From Stappia sediminis (GTDB taxonomy: Bacteria > Pseudomonadota > Alphaproteobacteria > Rhizobiales > Stappiaceae): DNA of 64,000 bases. The position numbers and the translations under genes were made by a program. Below the pieces are notes generated by a model. The model searched no databases and had not been told where the DNA came from. It saw only the letters and a program-made list of their open reading frames with translations. Location: positions 62,001 to 126,000 of the forward strand of contig NZ_WUMV01000003.1 of assembly GCF_009826895.1 (NCBI RefSeq), in the 5' to 3' direction. Position 1 is the first letter of the stretch. Each line of letters opens with the position of its first letter. This document shows, piece after piece, positions 9,174 to 18,058 of this stretch.

Positions 9174-9497
9174 ATGACGGAATTCACACTTTCCGATCTT
9201 GACCGCATTATCGGCGTTCGCGCGGCGAGCGACGACGCCATGTCCTACACCCGCAAGCTGATGGACAAGGGCGTGCCCAAGATCGCGCAGAAGGTGGGCG
9301 AAGAAGCCGTGGAAGCCGCGATCGCCGCCGTAAGGGGCGACAGGAGCGAACTGACGGGAGAAGCGGCGGACCTGCTCTACCATCTTCTGGTACTTTTGAG
9401 GGCAAGCGATATCGCCCTCGATGACGTCATGGCGGAACTTGCCCGCCGCACCGCCCAGACCGGGCTTGAGGAAAAGGCGTCGCGCCCGGCGGGGTGA
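9174..9497 (+). CDS. hisE: Phosphoribosyl-ATP pyrophosphatase HisE
   Basis: 107 residues from the ATG at 9174 ([14 protein letters not shown]). A GTG at 9138 overlapping the hisF stop is an alternative, but its 12 extra residues are not family-like. It hydrolyses phosphoribosyl-ATP to phosphoribosyl-AMP, step 2 of histidine synthesis. Typical MazG-fold helices carry the metal-binding acids ([16 protein letters not shown], then [13 protein letters not shown]). A stand-alone HisE, not fused to HisI, is normal for this group. It is co-transcribed with hisF and coaA. Confidence 0.96.
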   Translation: MTEFTLSDLDRIIGVRAASDDAMSYTRKLMDKGVPKIAQKVGEEAVEAAIAAVRGDRSELTGEAADLLYHLLVLLRASDIALDDVMAELARRTAQTGLEEKASRPAG

Positions 9498-9524
9498 CGG
9501 CACCTTGAAGGGAGACGGTGCAAG

Positions 9525-10520
9525 ATGCCTGAAAGCACCGTGAACGCTATGCGAATGGATGACGGCCTTGCCCAGATGACGCAGCCCGACCTTTCGCCCT
9601 ACCGCGTCTTCACCGAAGCCGAGTGGAGCCATTTGCGCGCCGATACGCCGATGACGCTGACGGCGGCGGAAGTGCGGCGCCTGGAGGGCCTGAACGACCC
9701 GATCTCGCTCGACCAGGTGGAGACGATCTACCTGCCGCTTTCCAGGCTCCTGTCTTTCTATGCCGAGGCGACGCAGGCGCTGCACCGCGCAACGAACCAC
9801 TTTCTCGGCGTAAACGACAACAAGAACCCCTTCATCATCGGCATCGCCGGATCGGTCGCCGTCGGCAAATCGACCACCTCGCGCGTGCTGCAGGCGCTGC
9901 TTGCGCGGTGGCCGTCGACGCCGAAGGTCGACCTCGTGACGACCGACGGCTTCCTTTATCCGAACGCCGTGCTGGAAACCGAAGGCCTGATGCGCCGAAA
10001 GGGCTTTCCCGAAAGCTTCGACCGGGCGGCGCTCCTCCAGTTCCTGTCAGACATCAAGGCCGGCAAGCGCAACGTCAAGGCGCCGATCTATTCGCATTTC
10101 TACTACGACATCATGCCCGGCCAGCATGTGATCGTGGACCGACCCGATATCCTCATTCTGGAGGGGCTCAACGTCCTGCAGACGTCGAACCTGCCGAAGG
10201 ACGGAAAGGCGATCCCCTTCGTGTCCGACTTCTTCGATTTCTCGATCTATATCGACGCGGAGATGGATGTGCTGCACCGCTGGTACATGGAGCGCTTCAT
10301 GCGCCTGCGCGAAACGGCCTTCCGCGACCCCGGCTCCTATTTCCATCGCTATTCGCTGATCGAGGATAAGGAGGCCAAACGGATCGGCGAGGACCTCTGG
10401 TCCAAGATCAACCTGATCAATCTCGTCGAAAACATCCTGCCGACGCGCCCGCGCGCCGACCTCATCCTCACCAAGGGCGAGAGCCACGAGATCGAGCAGG
10501 TGGCGCTCAGGAAATTGTGA
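9525..10520 (+). CDS. coaA: Type I pantothenate kinase
   Basis: 331 residues. It phosphorylates pantothenate, the first and controlling step of coenzyme A synthesis. The P-loop is [12 protein letters not shown] (about residue 110); [18 protein letters not shown] and ILEGLNVLQ are characteristic of the bacterial CoaA (P-loop kinase) type. The ribosome site GGGAGA precedes the ATG at 9525; a second ATG at 9549 is less well placed. It is 27 bases behind hisE, an arrangement seen in many rhizobia. Confidence 0.97.
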   Translation: MPESTVNAMRMDDGLAQMTQPDLSPYRVFTEAEWSHLRADTPMTLTAAEVRRLEGLNDPISLDQVETIYLPLSRLLSFYAEATQALHRATNHFLGVNDNKNPFIIGIAGSVAVGKSTTSRVLQALLARWPSTPKVDLVTTDGFLYPNAVLETEGLMRRKGFPESFDRAALLQFLSDIKAGKRNVKAPIYSHFYYDIMPGQHVIVDRPDILILEGLNVLQTSNLPKDGKAIPFVSDFFDFSIYIDAEMDVLHRWYMERFMRLRETAFRDPGSYFHRYSLIEDKEAKRIGEDLWSKINLINLVENILPTRPRADLILTKGESHEIEQVALRKL

Positions 10521-10544
10521 AGCGCGAGGACGTCGCCGCCTTTC

Positions 10545-11645
10545 CTACTGCACGCGCAATGCATCGTTCCAGCGATCGAGCAGCCGCTGGCGCTTGACCT
10601 GGTCGAGATAGACGACGAGCGCGGGCCCCACCGGAACGGGGCGCAGGCGCGCGCCATAGGTCCGATGCATGTAGGAGGCGGTGTTCTCACCCTCGACCGC
10701 GGGATGAAGCGCCGGCAGGCCGGTCTCCTCGGCGATCAGCCGCTGACCGCCGATCGAAAGCAGAAAGTCGAGAAAGGCCGCACCGAGATCCGGCGAAGCG
10801 GCGTTCCTCGGCACGAGGCCGGTGCGCGTCATCACCACCGTATAATCCTCCGGCAGGACGATGCCGAGGTCGGGCGCGCTGCGCGCCCAGCCCGCCGCAT
10901 AGGAGCCCAGAATGTTGTAGCCGAGCGCGAAGCGCCCGTCCGCGACCCGCTCCACGATCGCCGAGGAGTTGGAATAAAGCTTCACCCCCGTCGCGCCGAG
11001 CGCGCTGAACAGCGACCAGATCTTGCGGTTGTGCTCGCTGTCGCGGGCGAGGAAGAACAGCCCCAGCCCCGCCCGCTCGACATCGTAGGTGCCGACGCGC
11101 CCGTAAAGCTCCGCCTCGTTCGCCTTCAGATATTGCGCGAGGTCCGCGCGGGTGCGCGGTGGCTCCCGACCTTCGAAGGCCGTCTTGTTGTAGATGATGA
11201 CCGCCGGCTCGAAGGTGACGCCGAAGACGGCATCCCGCCACTGCGACCAGGAGGGCATGACTCCGGCGGAGGCAAGCTCCAGCGGTTGGGCATAGCCGTC
11301 ATTGGCAAGCTTCACCTGCAGATCCATCGCCGAGGAAAAGGCGATGTCCGCCGTCTCCTCGCCCCGGTCCGTCTCTTCCAGGACCTTGGCGTAGATCTCC
11401 TGGGTCTGCAGTTCCCAGTAGTCGATCGCGATGCCCGGATGCCCCTTGCGAAACGCCTGGAGCAGCGGTTCGGCGATATCGGCATCGAGCGAGGAATAGA
11501 TCTTCAGGGTTCGCGTCGGCCCGGTCTCGTCAAGTGCCGGATAGACCCTCGTCACCTCGGCGGCAAAGACGGTTTGCGGCGTGACCAGAGCGGAAAGGAC
11601 AAGCGCGGCGGCGAATGCGATGCGGCATATGGTGAAATGCGTCAT
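10545..11645 (-). CDS. Periplasmic ABC-type solute-binding protein (family 1), orphan
   Basis: 366 residues from the ATG at 11645, with a Sec signal peptide cut after VFAA (about residue 25). The mature part is a two-lobed binding protein of the AfuA/PgtC kind (LKIYSSLDADIAEPLLQAF, PAVIIYNK, LGYNILGSYA). No permease or ATPase gene is beside it. Instead it is divergent (61-base gap) from a TctD-like regulator and TctE-like kinase, so it may present a ligand to the kinase or its transporter may lie elsewhere. The ligand cannot be told from sequence. Confidence 0.85.
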   Translation of the reverse strand: MTHFTICRIAFAAALVLSALVTPQTVFAAEVTRVYPALDETGPTRTLKIYSSLDADIAEPLLQAFRKGHPGIAIDYWELQTQEIYAKVLEETDRGEETADIAFSSAMDLQVKLANDGYAQPLELASAGVMPSWSQWRDAVFGVTFEPAVIIYNKTAFEGREPPRTRADLAQYLKANEAELYGRVGTYDVERAGLGLFFLARDSEHNRKIWSLFSALGATGVKLYSNSSAIVERVADGRFALGYNILGSYAAGWARSAPDLGIVLPEDYTVVMTRTGLVPRNAASPDLGAAFLDFLLSIGGQRLIAEETGLPALHPAVEGENTASYMHRTYGARLRPVPVGPALVVYLDQVKRQRLLDRWNDALRVQ

Positions 11646-11706
11646 GAGCGGAGTATGATCGGGCAAGGGCACGCATCTCAAGGAAGAAACGACGGGAAGG
11701 AAACCC

Positions 11707-12372
11707 TTGCGCATCTTGATCGTGGAGGACAACGCGACGCTGGCCGAGGGGTTGACCTCGGTCCTGAGATCAAGCGGCTATGTCGTAGACGCCGTCGGCG
11801 ACGGGGAAAGCGCGATGGCGGCATTGGCCGCGCACTCTTTCGACCTCGTGCTGCTCGACCTGTCGCTGCCGGACATGGACGGTCTCGATATTCTCTCAGA
11901 TATCCGGGCACGGGGTACGGATTGCGCTGTGATGGTGCTGACGGCGCGCGGGGCGCTCGACGAGCGAATTCGCGGCCTCGACAAGGGCGCGGACGACTAT
12001 ATGACCAAGCCTTTCGAGGTGGTCGAGGTGGAGGCGCGCATCCGCGCGCTCATGCGCCGGCTTTCCGGCGCGCGCAATGCGCGGCTTGAGTGCGGGCCGC
12101 TGACCTTCGACCTGAACGCGCGGCAGGCCGCATTGAACGGCACGCCTCTCGACCTGCCGGCGCGCGAGCTGAACGTCCTTCAGATCCTGATAAGCCGGGC
12201 GGAAAAGGTCGTCTCCAAGACGCGGATCGCGGAGCGGCTATCGGAATTCGACGAGGACATCAGCGACAATGCCGTGGAGCAATATGTTTCCCGGCTAAGA
12301 AAGCGCCTTGAACCGCATGGCGTGCGCATCCGCACCGCGCGCGGTCTCGGCTATTGCCTCGAAGCGGGTTGA
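11707..12372 (+). CDS. OmpR-family response regulator (TctD/QseB-like)
   Basis: 221 residues from a TTG start at 11707, with GGAAGGAAA just upstream. The receiver domain has the acidic pair ED (residues 7-8), phosphoacceptor Asp51 in VLLDLSLPDMDG, and the conserved Lys in MTKPF (about 102). A winged-helix DNA-binding domain follows (about 125-220; VVSKTRIAERL, VEQYVSRLRKRLE, RTARGLGYCLE). It overlaps closely with the kinase gene downstream. It probably controls the divergent solute-binding protein gene; no direct repeats clear enough to call a binding site are visible in the 61-base gap. Confidence 0.93.
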   Translation: MRILIVEDNATLAEGLTSVLRSSGYVVDAVGDGESAMAALAAHSFDLVLLDLSLPDMDGLDILSDIRARGTDCAVMVLTARGALDERIRGLDKGADDYMTKPFEVVEVEARIRALMRRLSGARNARLECGPLTFDLNARQAALNGTPLDLPARELNVLQILISRAEKVVSKTRIAERLSEFDEDISDNAVEQYVSRLRKRLEPHGVRIRTARGLGYCLEAG

Positions 12373-12382
12373 CCCTTACCCG

Positions 12383-13783
12383 ATGCTGCACCGCCCAAGC
12401 TCCCTGACCTCCCGCCTGCTGCTCTGGCTGCTGCTTCCGCTCAGCCTGCTGGCCGCGCTCAGCCTCATCGACACCTACCGGGAGGCACGCCAGACGGCGA
12501 ACGACGTGTTCGACCGGGTGCTTGCGGGATCGGCCCTTGCGATTGCCGAGCGCGTCGCCGTCGGGCCGGACGGGCTTCTGGAGGTGGACGTGCCTTATGT
12601 GGCGCTCGAAATGTTGACGAGCGCGGCGGAGGACCGCGTCTTCTACCGGGTGGAAGGCCCGCCCGGCGTCTTCGTGACCGGATACCGCCAGCTTCCCGTG
12701 CCGGAGCCGCACGCACAGACGGAAATCGCCAGCGACGTGGAGTTTTCCGATCAGGAATTTCGCAGCGAGCCGATCCGCGTCGCGCTGCTGAACGGCGCGG
12801 CCTCTTCCGGCGAGCGTTCGCTCGCCTTCCGCGTGGCTGTCGCGGAAACGACGACCGCGAGACAGGCGCTTGCACGCGACATCCTGCTGCGCTCGGCGGC
12901 AAGGCAGGGATTGCTGATCCTGATCGCCGGGGCTGCCGTCCTTTTCGGCGTACGCCGCGCGCTGCGGCCCCTGACACGGCTTGAAAAAGCCATCGACCGG
13001 CGCAGCGAGGACGACCTGAGCCCGATCCGCCAGAGCGTACCGCAGGAGGTGGAGCGCCTCGTCGGCGCAATCAACGGCTTCATACGGCGGCTGAGGGCGG
13101 CGCTCGATGCGCTGAAGCACTTCACCGGCAACGCCTCGCACCAGCTTCGCACGCCGCTTGCCGTCGTCCGCACCCAGATCGAGCTTGCCCGGCGCGCGGA
13201 GGACCGGGATACGGCGCGAGAGGCGCTCGACAGGGCCGACCGGGCGGTGCTGCAAAGCGAGCGCACGCTGGCCCAGCTCTTGCTTCTTGCCCGCGTGGAC
13301 GAGGCCTCCGTCGACAGGGACGGGGGAGCGGCCATCGACCTGCAGGAAACCGCGAGATCCGTGACGGAGGACCTGGAACCGGCCGCCGCGAAGGCCGGCC
13401 TCGACCTCGGCTTCGAGGCGCAAGGCAATAGCGGCCCGTTCATTCACGGCAATCACATGCTGCTTGGCGAGCTTGTCAGGAACCTCGTCGAAAACGCCAT
13501 CCACCACGCAGGCAGCGGCAGATCGGCGACCGTGCGCGTTCGCGGCAACGGCAACCGGGCGATCCTGGAAGTGGAAGACGACGGGCCGGGCATTTCCCGC
13601 GAAAACCGGGAAAAGGCTCTGGCGCGCTTCGAGCAGCTTTCCGGCGATACGGCGGGCGGGGCTGGGCTCGGCCTTGCGATCGTGACGGAAATCGCAGGCG
13701 TCATGTCGGGCGATGTTACGCTGGGCGACGCGCCCGGAGGGGGATTGAAGGTGGAAGTGACCTTTCCGCGAGCATCCAGCTAA
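12383..13783 (+). CDS. Sensor histidine kinase, TctE-like
   Basis: 466 residues from the ATG at 12383, 11 bases after the regulator stop; the frame is open upstream, but only within the regulator. TM1 (about 10-32), a periplasmic 2CSK_N-type sensor (about 33-170), TM2 (about 172-195), HAMP-like linker, H-box (NASHQLRTPLAVVRTQ, His about 253), N-box (LVRNLVENAIHHA) and G-boxes (VEDDGPGI, GGAGLGLAIV). This is the partner of the regulator at 11707. TctE-type kinases often sense carboxylates with help of a binding protein, which fits the divergent solute-binding gene. Confidence 0.92.
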   Translation: MLHRPSSLTSRLLLWLLLPLSLLAALSLIDTYREARQTANDVFDRVLAGSALAIAERVAVGPDGLLEVDVPYVALEMLTSAAEDRVFYRVEGPPGVFVTGYRQLPVPEPHAQTEIASDVEFSDQEFRSEPIRVALLNGAASSGERSLAFRVAVAETTTARQALARDILLRSAARQGLLILIAGAAVLFGVRRALRPLTRLEKAIDRRSEDDLSPIRQSVPQEVERLVGAINGFIRRLRAALDALKHFTGNASHQLRTPLAVVRTQIELARRAEDRDTAREALDRADRAVLQSERTLAQLLLLARVDEASVDRDGGAAIDLQETARSVTEDLEPAAAKAGLDLGFEAQGNSGPFIHGNHMLLGELVRNLVENAIHHAGSGRSATVRVRGNGNRAILEVEDDGPGISRENREKALARFEQLSGDTAGGAGLGLAIVTEIAGVMSGDVTLGDAPGGGLKVEVTFPRASS

Positions 13784-13814
13784 AGAAAAGGGCCGCATCG
13801 TGAGATGCGACCCG
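13782..13814 (-). terminator. Rho-independent terminator after the iron alcohol dehydrogenase operon
   Basis: Stem GGGTCGCATC / GATGCGGCCC (minus strand, one G-U pair), loop TCAC, then TTTTCTTTA. It ends the long minus-strand catabolic operon and sits against the stop of the convergent kinase gene. Confidence 0.75.
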
Positions 13815-13842
13815 TAAGTTCGTCGGGAGGTTTTCCGGGATT

Positions 13843-15006
13843 TCAGAGACGGCCCTCGAGCGCGGCATCGAAAATCTGCTTCGCGCCGTCCTTGGTGAGC
13901 TCAATCGGGTTGCCGCCCGCCGTCGGATCGACTACCGCCATTTCCGCAATGAGATCGCGCTTTTCGCCGCCAACCTTGAGACCTTCAAGCGTATTCGGCA
14001 CTTCAAGGTCGGCCCTGAGCTTGAGGATCGCCTGCATCAGCCCGTCGAAACCGCCTGAAATACCGAGATAGCCTGCAAGGCGGTCGAACTTTTTCTCGAT
14101 CGCCTGACGGTTGAACGCAAGCACATAGGGCATGAAGACGGCATTCGTCATGCCGTGGTGGGTGTCGTAAAGCGCGCCGACCGGATGCGACAGCGCGTGA
14201 ATGGCCCCGAGGCCCTTCTGGAAGGCGACCGCGCCCATGGCGGCAGCCGACATCATGTTGCCGCGCGCGATGAGATCGTCCGGCGTGTTCGCGGCCTTTT
14301 CCAGACTGTCGAAAACGAGGCGGATACCCTCGACCGCGATACCGTCTCCCATCGGGTGATAGAAGGTTGACGAATAGGCCTCAAGGCAGTGGGCGAGCGC
14401 ATCCATGCCCGTGCCGACCGTGAAGTAGCGCGGCATGCCGACGGTGAGTTCCGGATCGCAGATCACCGTCGCCGGCAGCATCTTCGGGTGGAAGATCACC
14501 TTCTTGGTGTGCGTTTCCTCATTGGTGACGACACCGGCGCGGCCCACTTCCGAACCTGTGCCTGCCGTGGTCGGGACGGCAACGATCGGCGCGATATTGG
14601 CTTCATCCGCCCGCTTCCACCAGTCGCCGATATCCTCGAAATCCCAGATCGGGCGGGTCTGACCCGCCATGAAGGCGATGACCTTGCCGGCATCGAGACC
14701 AGAGCCGCCGCCGAAGGCGATCACGCCGTCATGATCGCCCGCGCGGAAGGCGGCAACGCCCGCCTCGATGTTGGAGGCGACGGGATTGGGCTTCACGTCG
14801 GAAAAGACGGCGGGTTCCAGCCCCGCCTCACGGCAGATGGAAAGCGCATCCGCCACCATGGGCAGCTTCGCAAGGCCGGGATCCGTGACGAGCAAGGGCC
14901 GCTTCATGCCAGCGGCCTCGGCAACCTTGCCAAGCTCCTTGATGCGGCCGGCGCCGAAGCGGATCGAAGTGGGGTAGGACCAGTTTGCTGACGGGGAGGT
15001 CGTCAT
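13843..15006 (-). CDS. Iron-containing (type III) alcohol dehydrogenase
   Basis: 387 residues. NAD(P)-linked oxidation of an alcohol to an aldehyde. The nucleotide-binding motif GGGSGLDAGK and the metal site with clustered histidines (HALSHPVGALYDTHHG, about 260-280) mark the family. It is the last gene of a minus-strand run with an aldehyde dehydrogenase, a glutamine-synthetase-like ligase, a TRAP transporter and an N-formylglutamate amidohydrolase; the pair ADH-ALDH would take an alcohol group to a carboxylate. A nine-base-pair hairpin (15037-15059) lies before it, separating it from the ALDH gene. The natural substrate is unknown. Confidence 0.92.
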   Translation of the reverse strand: MTTSPSANWSYPTSIRFGAGRIKELGKVAEAAGMKRPLLVTDPGLAKLPMVADALSICREAGLEPAVFSDVKPNPVASNIEAGVAAFRAGDHDGVIAFGGGSGLDAGKVIAFMAGQTRPIWDFEDIGDWWKRADEANIAPIVAVPTTAGTGSEVGRAGVVTNEETHTKKVIFHPKMLPATVICDPELTVGMPRYFTVGTGMDALAHCLEAYSSTFYHPMGDGIAVEGIRLVFDSLEKAANTPDDLIARGNMMSAAAMGAVAFQKGLGAIHALSHPVGALYDTHHGMTNAVFMPYVLAFNRQAIEKKFDRLAGYLGISGGFDGLMQAILKLRADLEVPNTLEGLKVGGEKRDLIAEMAVVDPTAGGNPIELTKDGAKQIFDAALEGRL

Positions 15007-15036
15007 GTCTTCAAGCTTTCTGACAGGAAGGAATTT

Positions 15037-15059
15037 GCGGGAGGCTGGCCGCCTCCCGC
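15037..15059. other. Intercistronic hairpin between ALDH and ADH genes
   Basis: Perfect 9-base arms GCGGGAGGC / GCCTCCCGC with a 5-base loop in the 74-base gap. No T-tract follows on the minus strand, so it is more likely an mRNA processing or stability element than a terminator. Confidence 0.5.
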
Positions 15060-15080
15060 TTCATTCGGTGGTTGTTCGGT

Positions 15081-16469
15081 TCAGGTTTCCAGGCGCAGGT
15101 GATAGGACTTCGGCCTCGTCAGCGCATCGTAGCCGAAGGTGGATAGGCCAGCGCCCTTGCCGGTATCCTTGACGCCCGTCCACACAAGTGCCGGATCGAC
15201 GTAATCGCAACGGTTCATGAAGACGGTGCCCGTCTCCACCCGGTCGCCGATAGCGATCGCCGCTTCCTCGTCCTTCGTCCAGACGGAAGCGGTCAGCCCG
15301 TAGGGACTGTCGTTCATGAGCGGGATCGCGTCTTCGTCCGAACGCACCTTCATGATGCCGACGACGGGACCGAAACTTTCCTCGCGCATGACCGACATCT
15401 GGTGGTCGACATCGACTAGCACCTGCGGTGCGAGATAGGCCGTGCCCGGCTTGTCCATCTCGAATTTCGACGTATCGATAAGCGGTTTCGCGCCCTTGCG
15501 AAGGGCTTCCGCCGTCTGCTCGCGCACCCAGTCGGCAAAGCGCGGCTGCGCCATCGGCCCGAGCGTCGTCGCTTCTTCAAGCGGATTGCCCAGCACATAT
15601 TGCCGCGTCATGCCGGCGAAGCCTTCGACGAAATCGTCAAAGCGGCTTTCGTGAACGTAGATACGCTCGATCCCGCAGCAGCACTGGCCGGAATTGTAGA
15701 AGGCACCGTCGACGAGGCCGGCAATGGCGTAGTCGAGGTCGGCATCCTCGCGCACATAGGCCGGATCCTTGCCGCCAAGCTCGAGGCCGAGGCTTGCGAA
15801 GGTGCCGGCCGCCGCGCGCTCTATCGCCCGCCCGCCCGCGACCGAGCCGGTGAAGTTGATGTGGTCGATCTTGCCGGAACCGAGCAGCTTTTCCGTCTGC
15901 GAGTGCGAGAGCACGACGTTCTGGAAGACGCCCTTCGGGATGCCAGCCGCCTCGAACGCCTTCGCCAGCCTCTCGCCGACAAGAAGGGTTTGCGCGGCAT
16001 GTTTCAGGATGACGGAATTGCCTGCGATCAGTGCCGGCATGATCGTGTTGATCGCCGTCATGAAGGGGTAGTTCCATGGCGCGATCACAAGCACCACGCC
16101 GACAGGCTCACGCTTCACGTAGCGGGTGAAGCCCGGCTTGTCGGTGTAGCGGTTCGGCGCGAGCGCGGCTTCCGCGATCTGCACCATGTAGCGGGTGCGT
16201 TCTTCCACACCGCCCATCTCTCCGCCGTAGCGCACGGGACGACCCATCTGCCAGGCAAGCTCCGGCACGATCTCGTCGTTCATCGCCATCAACGCCTCAA
16301 GCGCGGCGATGACATAACGGCTGCGTTCGGCGACGGATTTCATCGCCCAGTCACCCTGAGCCGATCTGGCGGAAGCGACCGCTCGGTCAAGCTCCGCCTC
16401 GCTTGCTATCGGGCGCTCGGCGTAAACCGAACCGTCGACCGGTGATATGATTTTGACTGTTTCGCTCAT
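15081..16469 (-). CDS. NAD(P)-dependent aldehyde dehydrogenase
   Basis: 462 residues, class of succinate-semialdehyde/gamma-glutamyl-aminobutyraldehyde type enzymes. The catalytic Cys is in NSGQCCCGIERI (about 275), the general base Glu in LELGGKDPA (about 240), and the NAD loop in FTGSVAGGRAI. It converts an aldehyde to the acid, most likely the product of the adjacent iron alcohol dehydrogenase. Three consecutive cysteines at the active site are somewhat unusual. Neighbouring glutamine-synthetase-like ligase and amidotransferase genes recall the Puu route, in which PuuC oxidises a gamma-glutamylated aldehyde. Confidence 0.93.
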   Translation of the reverse strand: MSETVKIISPVDGSVYAERPIASEAELDRAVASARSAQGDWAMKSVAERSRYVIAALEALMAMNDEIVPELAWQMGRPVRYGGEMGGVEERTRYMVQIAEAALAPNRYTDKPGFTRYVKREPVGVVLVIAPWNYPFMTAINTIMPALIAGNSVILKHAAQTLLVGERLAKAFEAAGIPKGVFQNVVLSHSQTEKLLGSGKIDHINFTGSVAGGRAIERAAAGTFASLGLELGGKDPAYVREDADLDYAIAGLVDGAFYNSGQCCCGIERIYVHESRFDDFVEGFAGMTRQYVLGNPLEEATTLGPMAQPRFADWVREQTAEALRKGAKPLIDTSKFEMDKPGTAYLAPQVLVDVDHQMSVMREESFGPVVGIMKVRSDEDAIPLMNDSPYGLTASVWTKDEEAAIAIGDRVETGTVFMNRCDYVDPALVWTGVKDTGKGAGLSTFGYDALTRPKSYHLRLET

Positions 16470-16563
16470 CTTGCGATCCTGCTGGGAAAGATCCGGGCGA
16501 TTTATTTCGTCGCTAACCCGGAGAGGTCTTTTGTCATGAAACCAGATCGGGAGAGAAGCGGAA

Positions 16564-17931
16564 TCAGCTCCGCTCGAAACCGCGCTTCAGCTCCCAGTCG
16601 GTCACGCGCCGGTCGTATTCGAGCTGCTCCCATTTCGCGGCATGGACATAGTGGTCCATCACCTCGTCGCCAAAGGCCGTGCGCAGCATTTCCGAAGTGT
16701 CGGCGGCTTCCGTCGCTGCCCTTAAGGTGGAGGGAATCTCGCGAACGTCCGTTCCCTGATAGGCATCGCCCACGAAGGCGGCCTCCAGAACGCGCTCCTT
16801 CTCCATCCCGTCGATGCCTGCCGCGATGAGGGCGGCCATGGCGAGATAGGGATTGAGATCCGCCCCGCCGACCCGGCACTCCACGCGAACCGACTTCGTG
16901 TCCGCCCCGACGACGCGGTAACCGGCCGTGCGGTTGTCCATGCTCCAGATAGCTTTGGTGGGAGCGAATGTTCCCGCCTGGAAGCGCTTGTAGGAATTGA
17001 TGTAAGGCGCGAGGAAGAGCGTGATCTCGCTCGCGTGGTGCAAAAGCCCGGCGAGATAGTGCCGCATCAGCTTCGACATGCCGTGCTCGCCGTCCTTGTC
17101 GTAGAAGAGCGGCTCGCCATCCATGCTCCACAGCGACTGGTGGATATGCGAGGAATTGCCGGCGCGCGCGAAATCCCACTTCGCCATGAAGCTGACGGCG
17201 CGGCCCTTCGCCCAGGCGATCTCCTTGCAGGCATTCTTGATGATCGAATGGCGGTCGGCCATCGTCAGCGCGTCCGTGTAGCGGACGTTGATCTCCTCTT
17301 GCCCGGCTTCCGCCTCGCCCTTGGAATTTTCCACCGGCACGTCCGCGCCCTGCAGGCCGTTGCGGATCGCGCGCATCACGTCTTCCTCCTTGGTGGTCTG
17401 GAAGATGTGATAATCCTCGTTGTAGGCGCTGATCGGGGTGAGACCCAGATGGCGCTTTGCCTGCGCCTCCTCGAAACTTTCGCGGAAAAGGAAGAACTCA
17501 AGCTCGCTCGCCATGGTCGCCTTCATGCCCATGGCCTCAAGCCGCTTCACCTGGCGCTTCAGGACAGCGCGGGGCGAATGCGGCACGTCTTCGTGCGTGT
17601 GATGGTCCAGCACATCGCAAAGCACGAGCGCCGTACCTTCCAGCCAGGGCACGCGCCGCAGCGTGGAAAGGTCTGGCTTCATCACATAGTCGCCGTAGCC
17701 CGACTGCCAGCTCGTCGCGCTATAACCCTCGACCGTATGCATCTCCATGTCGGTCGCTTGCAGGTAGTTGCAGCTGTGGGTTTCGCGATAGGCGCCGTCG
17801 ACGAAAAATTCCGCCTGAAAGCGCTTGCCCATAAGCCGGCCCTGCATGTCGACCTGAGCGGCGACGACCGTATCGATCTCGCCGTCCGCGACGCATTTCT
17901 TCAGCTCTTCGAACGTCAGTTTGCCAGCCAT
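16564..17931 (-). CDS. Glutamine synthetase-fold gamma-glutamyl ligase (PuuA/GlnT-like)
   Basis: 455 residues. The C-terminal catalytic region is clear: SELEFFLFRESFEEA (metal-binding acids), NSSHIHQSLW, FAPTKAIWSMDNRTAGYRVVG and VRVECRVGGADLNPYLAMAA. The last two match the class of gamma-glutamylpolyamine/amine ligases better than housekeeping GlnA, and the usual adenylylation-site region of GlnA is not seen. Expected reaction: ATP-driven joining of glutamate to an amine. It lies between dctP and an ALDH-ADH pair, so it probably activates the imported substrate. A terminator-like hairpin upstream (18021-18050) implies its level is set below that of the transporter. Confidence 0.88.
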   Translation of the reverse strand: MAGKLTFEELKKCVADGEIDTVVAAQVDMQGRLMGKRFQAEFFVDGAYRETHSCNYLQATDMEMHTVEGYSATSWQSGYGDYVMKPDLSTLRRVPWLEGTALVLCDVLDHHTHEDVPHSPRAVLKRQVKRLEAMGMKATMASELEFFLFRESFEEAQAKRHLGLTPISAYNEDYHIFQTTKEEDVMRAIRNGLQGADVPVENSKGEAEAGQEEINVRYTDALTMADRHSIIKNACKEIAWAKGRAVSFMAKWDFARAGNSSHIHQSLWSMDGEPLFYDKDGEHGMSKLMRHYLAGLLHHASEITLFLAPYINSYKRFQAGTFAPTKAIWSMDNRTAGYRVVGADTKSVRVECRVGGADLNPYLAMAALIAAGIDGMEKERVLEAAFVGDAYQGTDVREIPSTLRAATEAADTSEMLRTAFGDEVMDHYVHAAKWEQLEYDRRVTDWELKRGFERS

Positions 17932-18015
17932 TTGAGTTGTCGTTTCCTGGATCTGCCGGATAATGCCGGCGCGTGTGTAACTCGGTTAGAGGTTTCCGGC
18001 AATTTGTTAGCCGGC

Positions 18016-18054
18016 TAAAATCCGCTCCGGAACCGGAGTTCCGGAGCGGAAAGC
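18016..18054 (-). terminator. Terminator-like hairpin between dctP and the ligase gene
   Basis: Perfect 13-base arms TCCGCTCCGGAAC / GTTCCGGAGCGGA with loop TCCG (minus strand), followed by TTTTAG. It lies 5-40 bases behind the dctP stop and would lower or stop read-through into the downstream ligase-ALDH-ADH genes. Confidence 0.75.
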
Positions 18055-18058
18055 ATTA

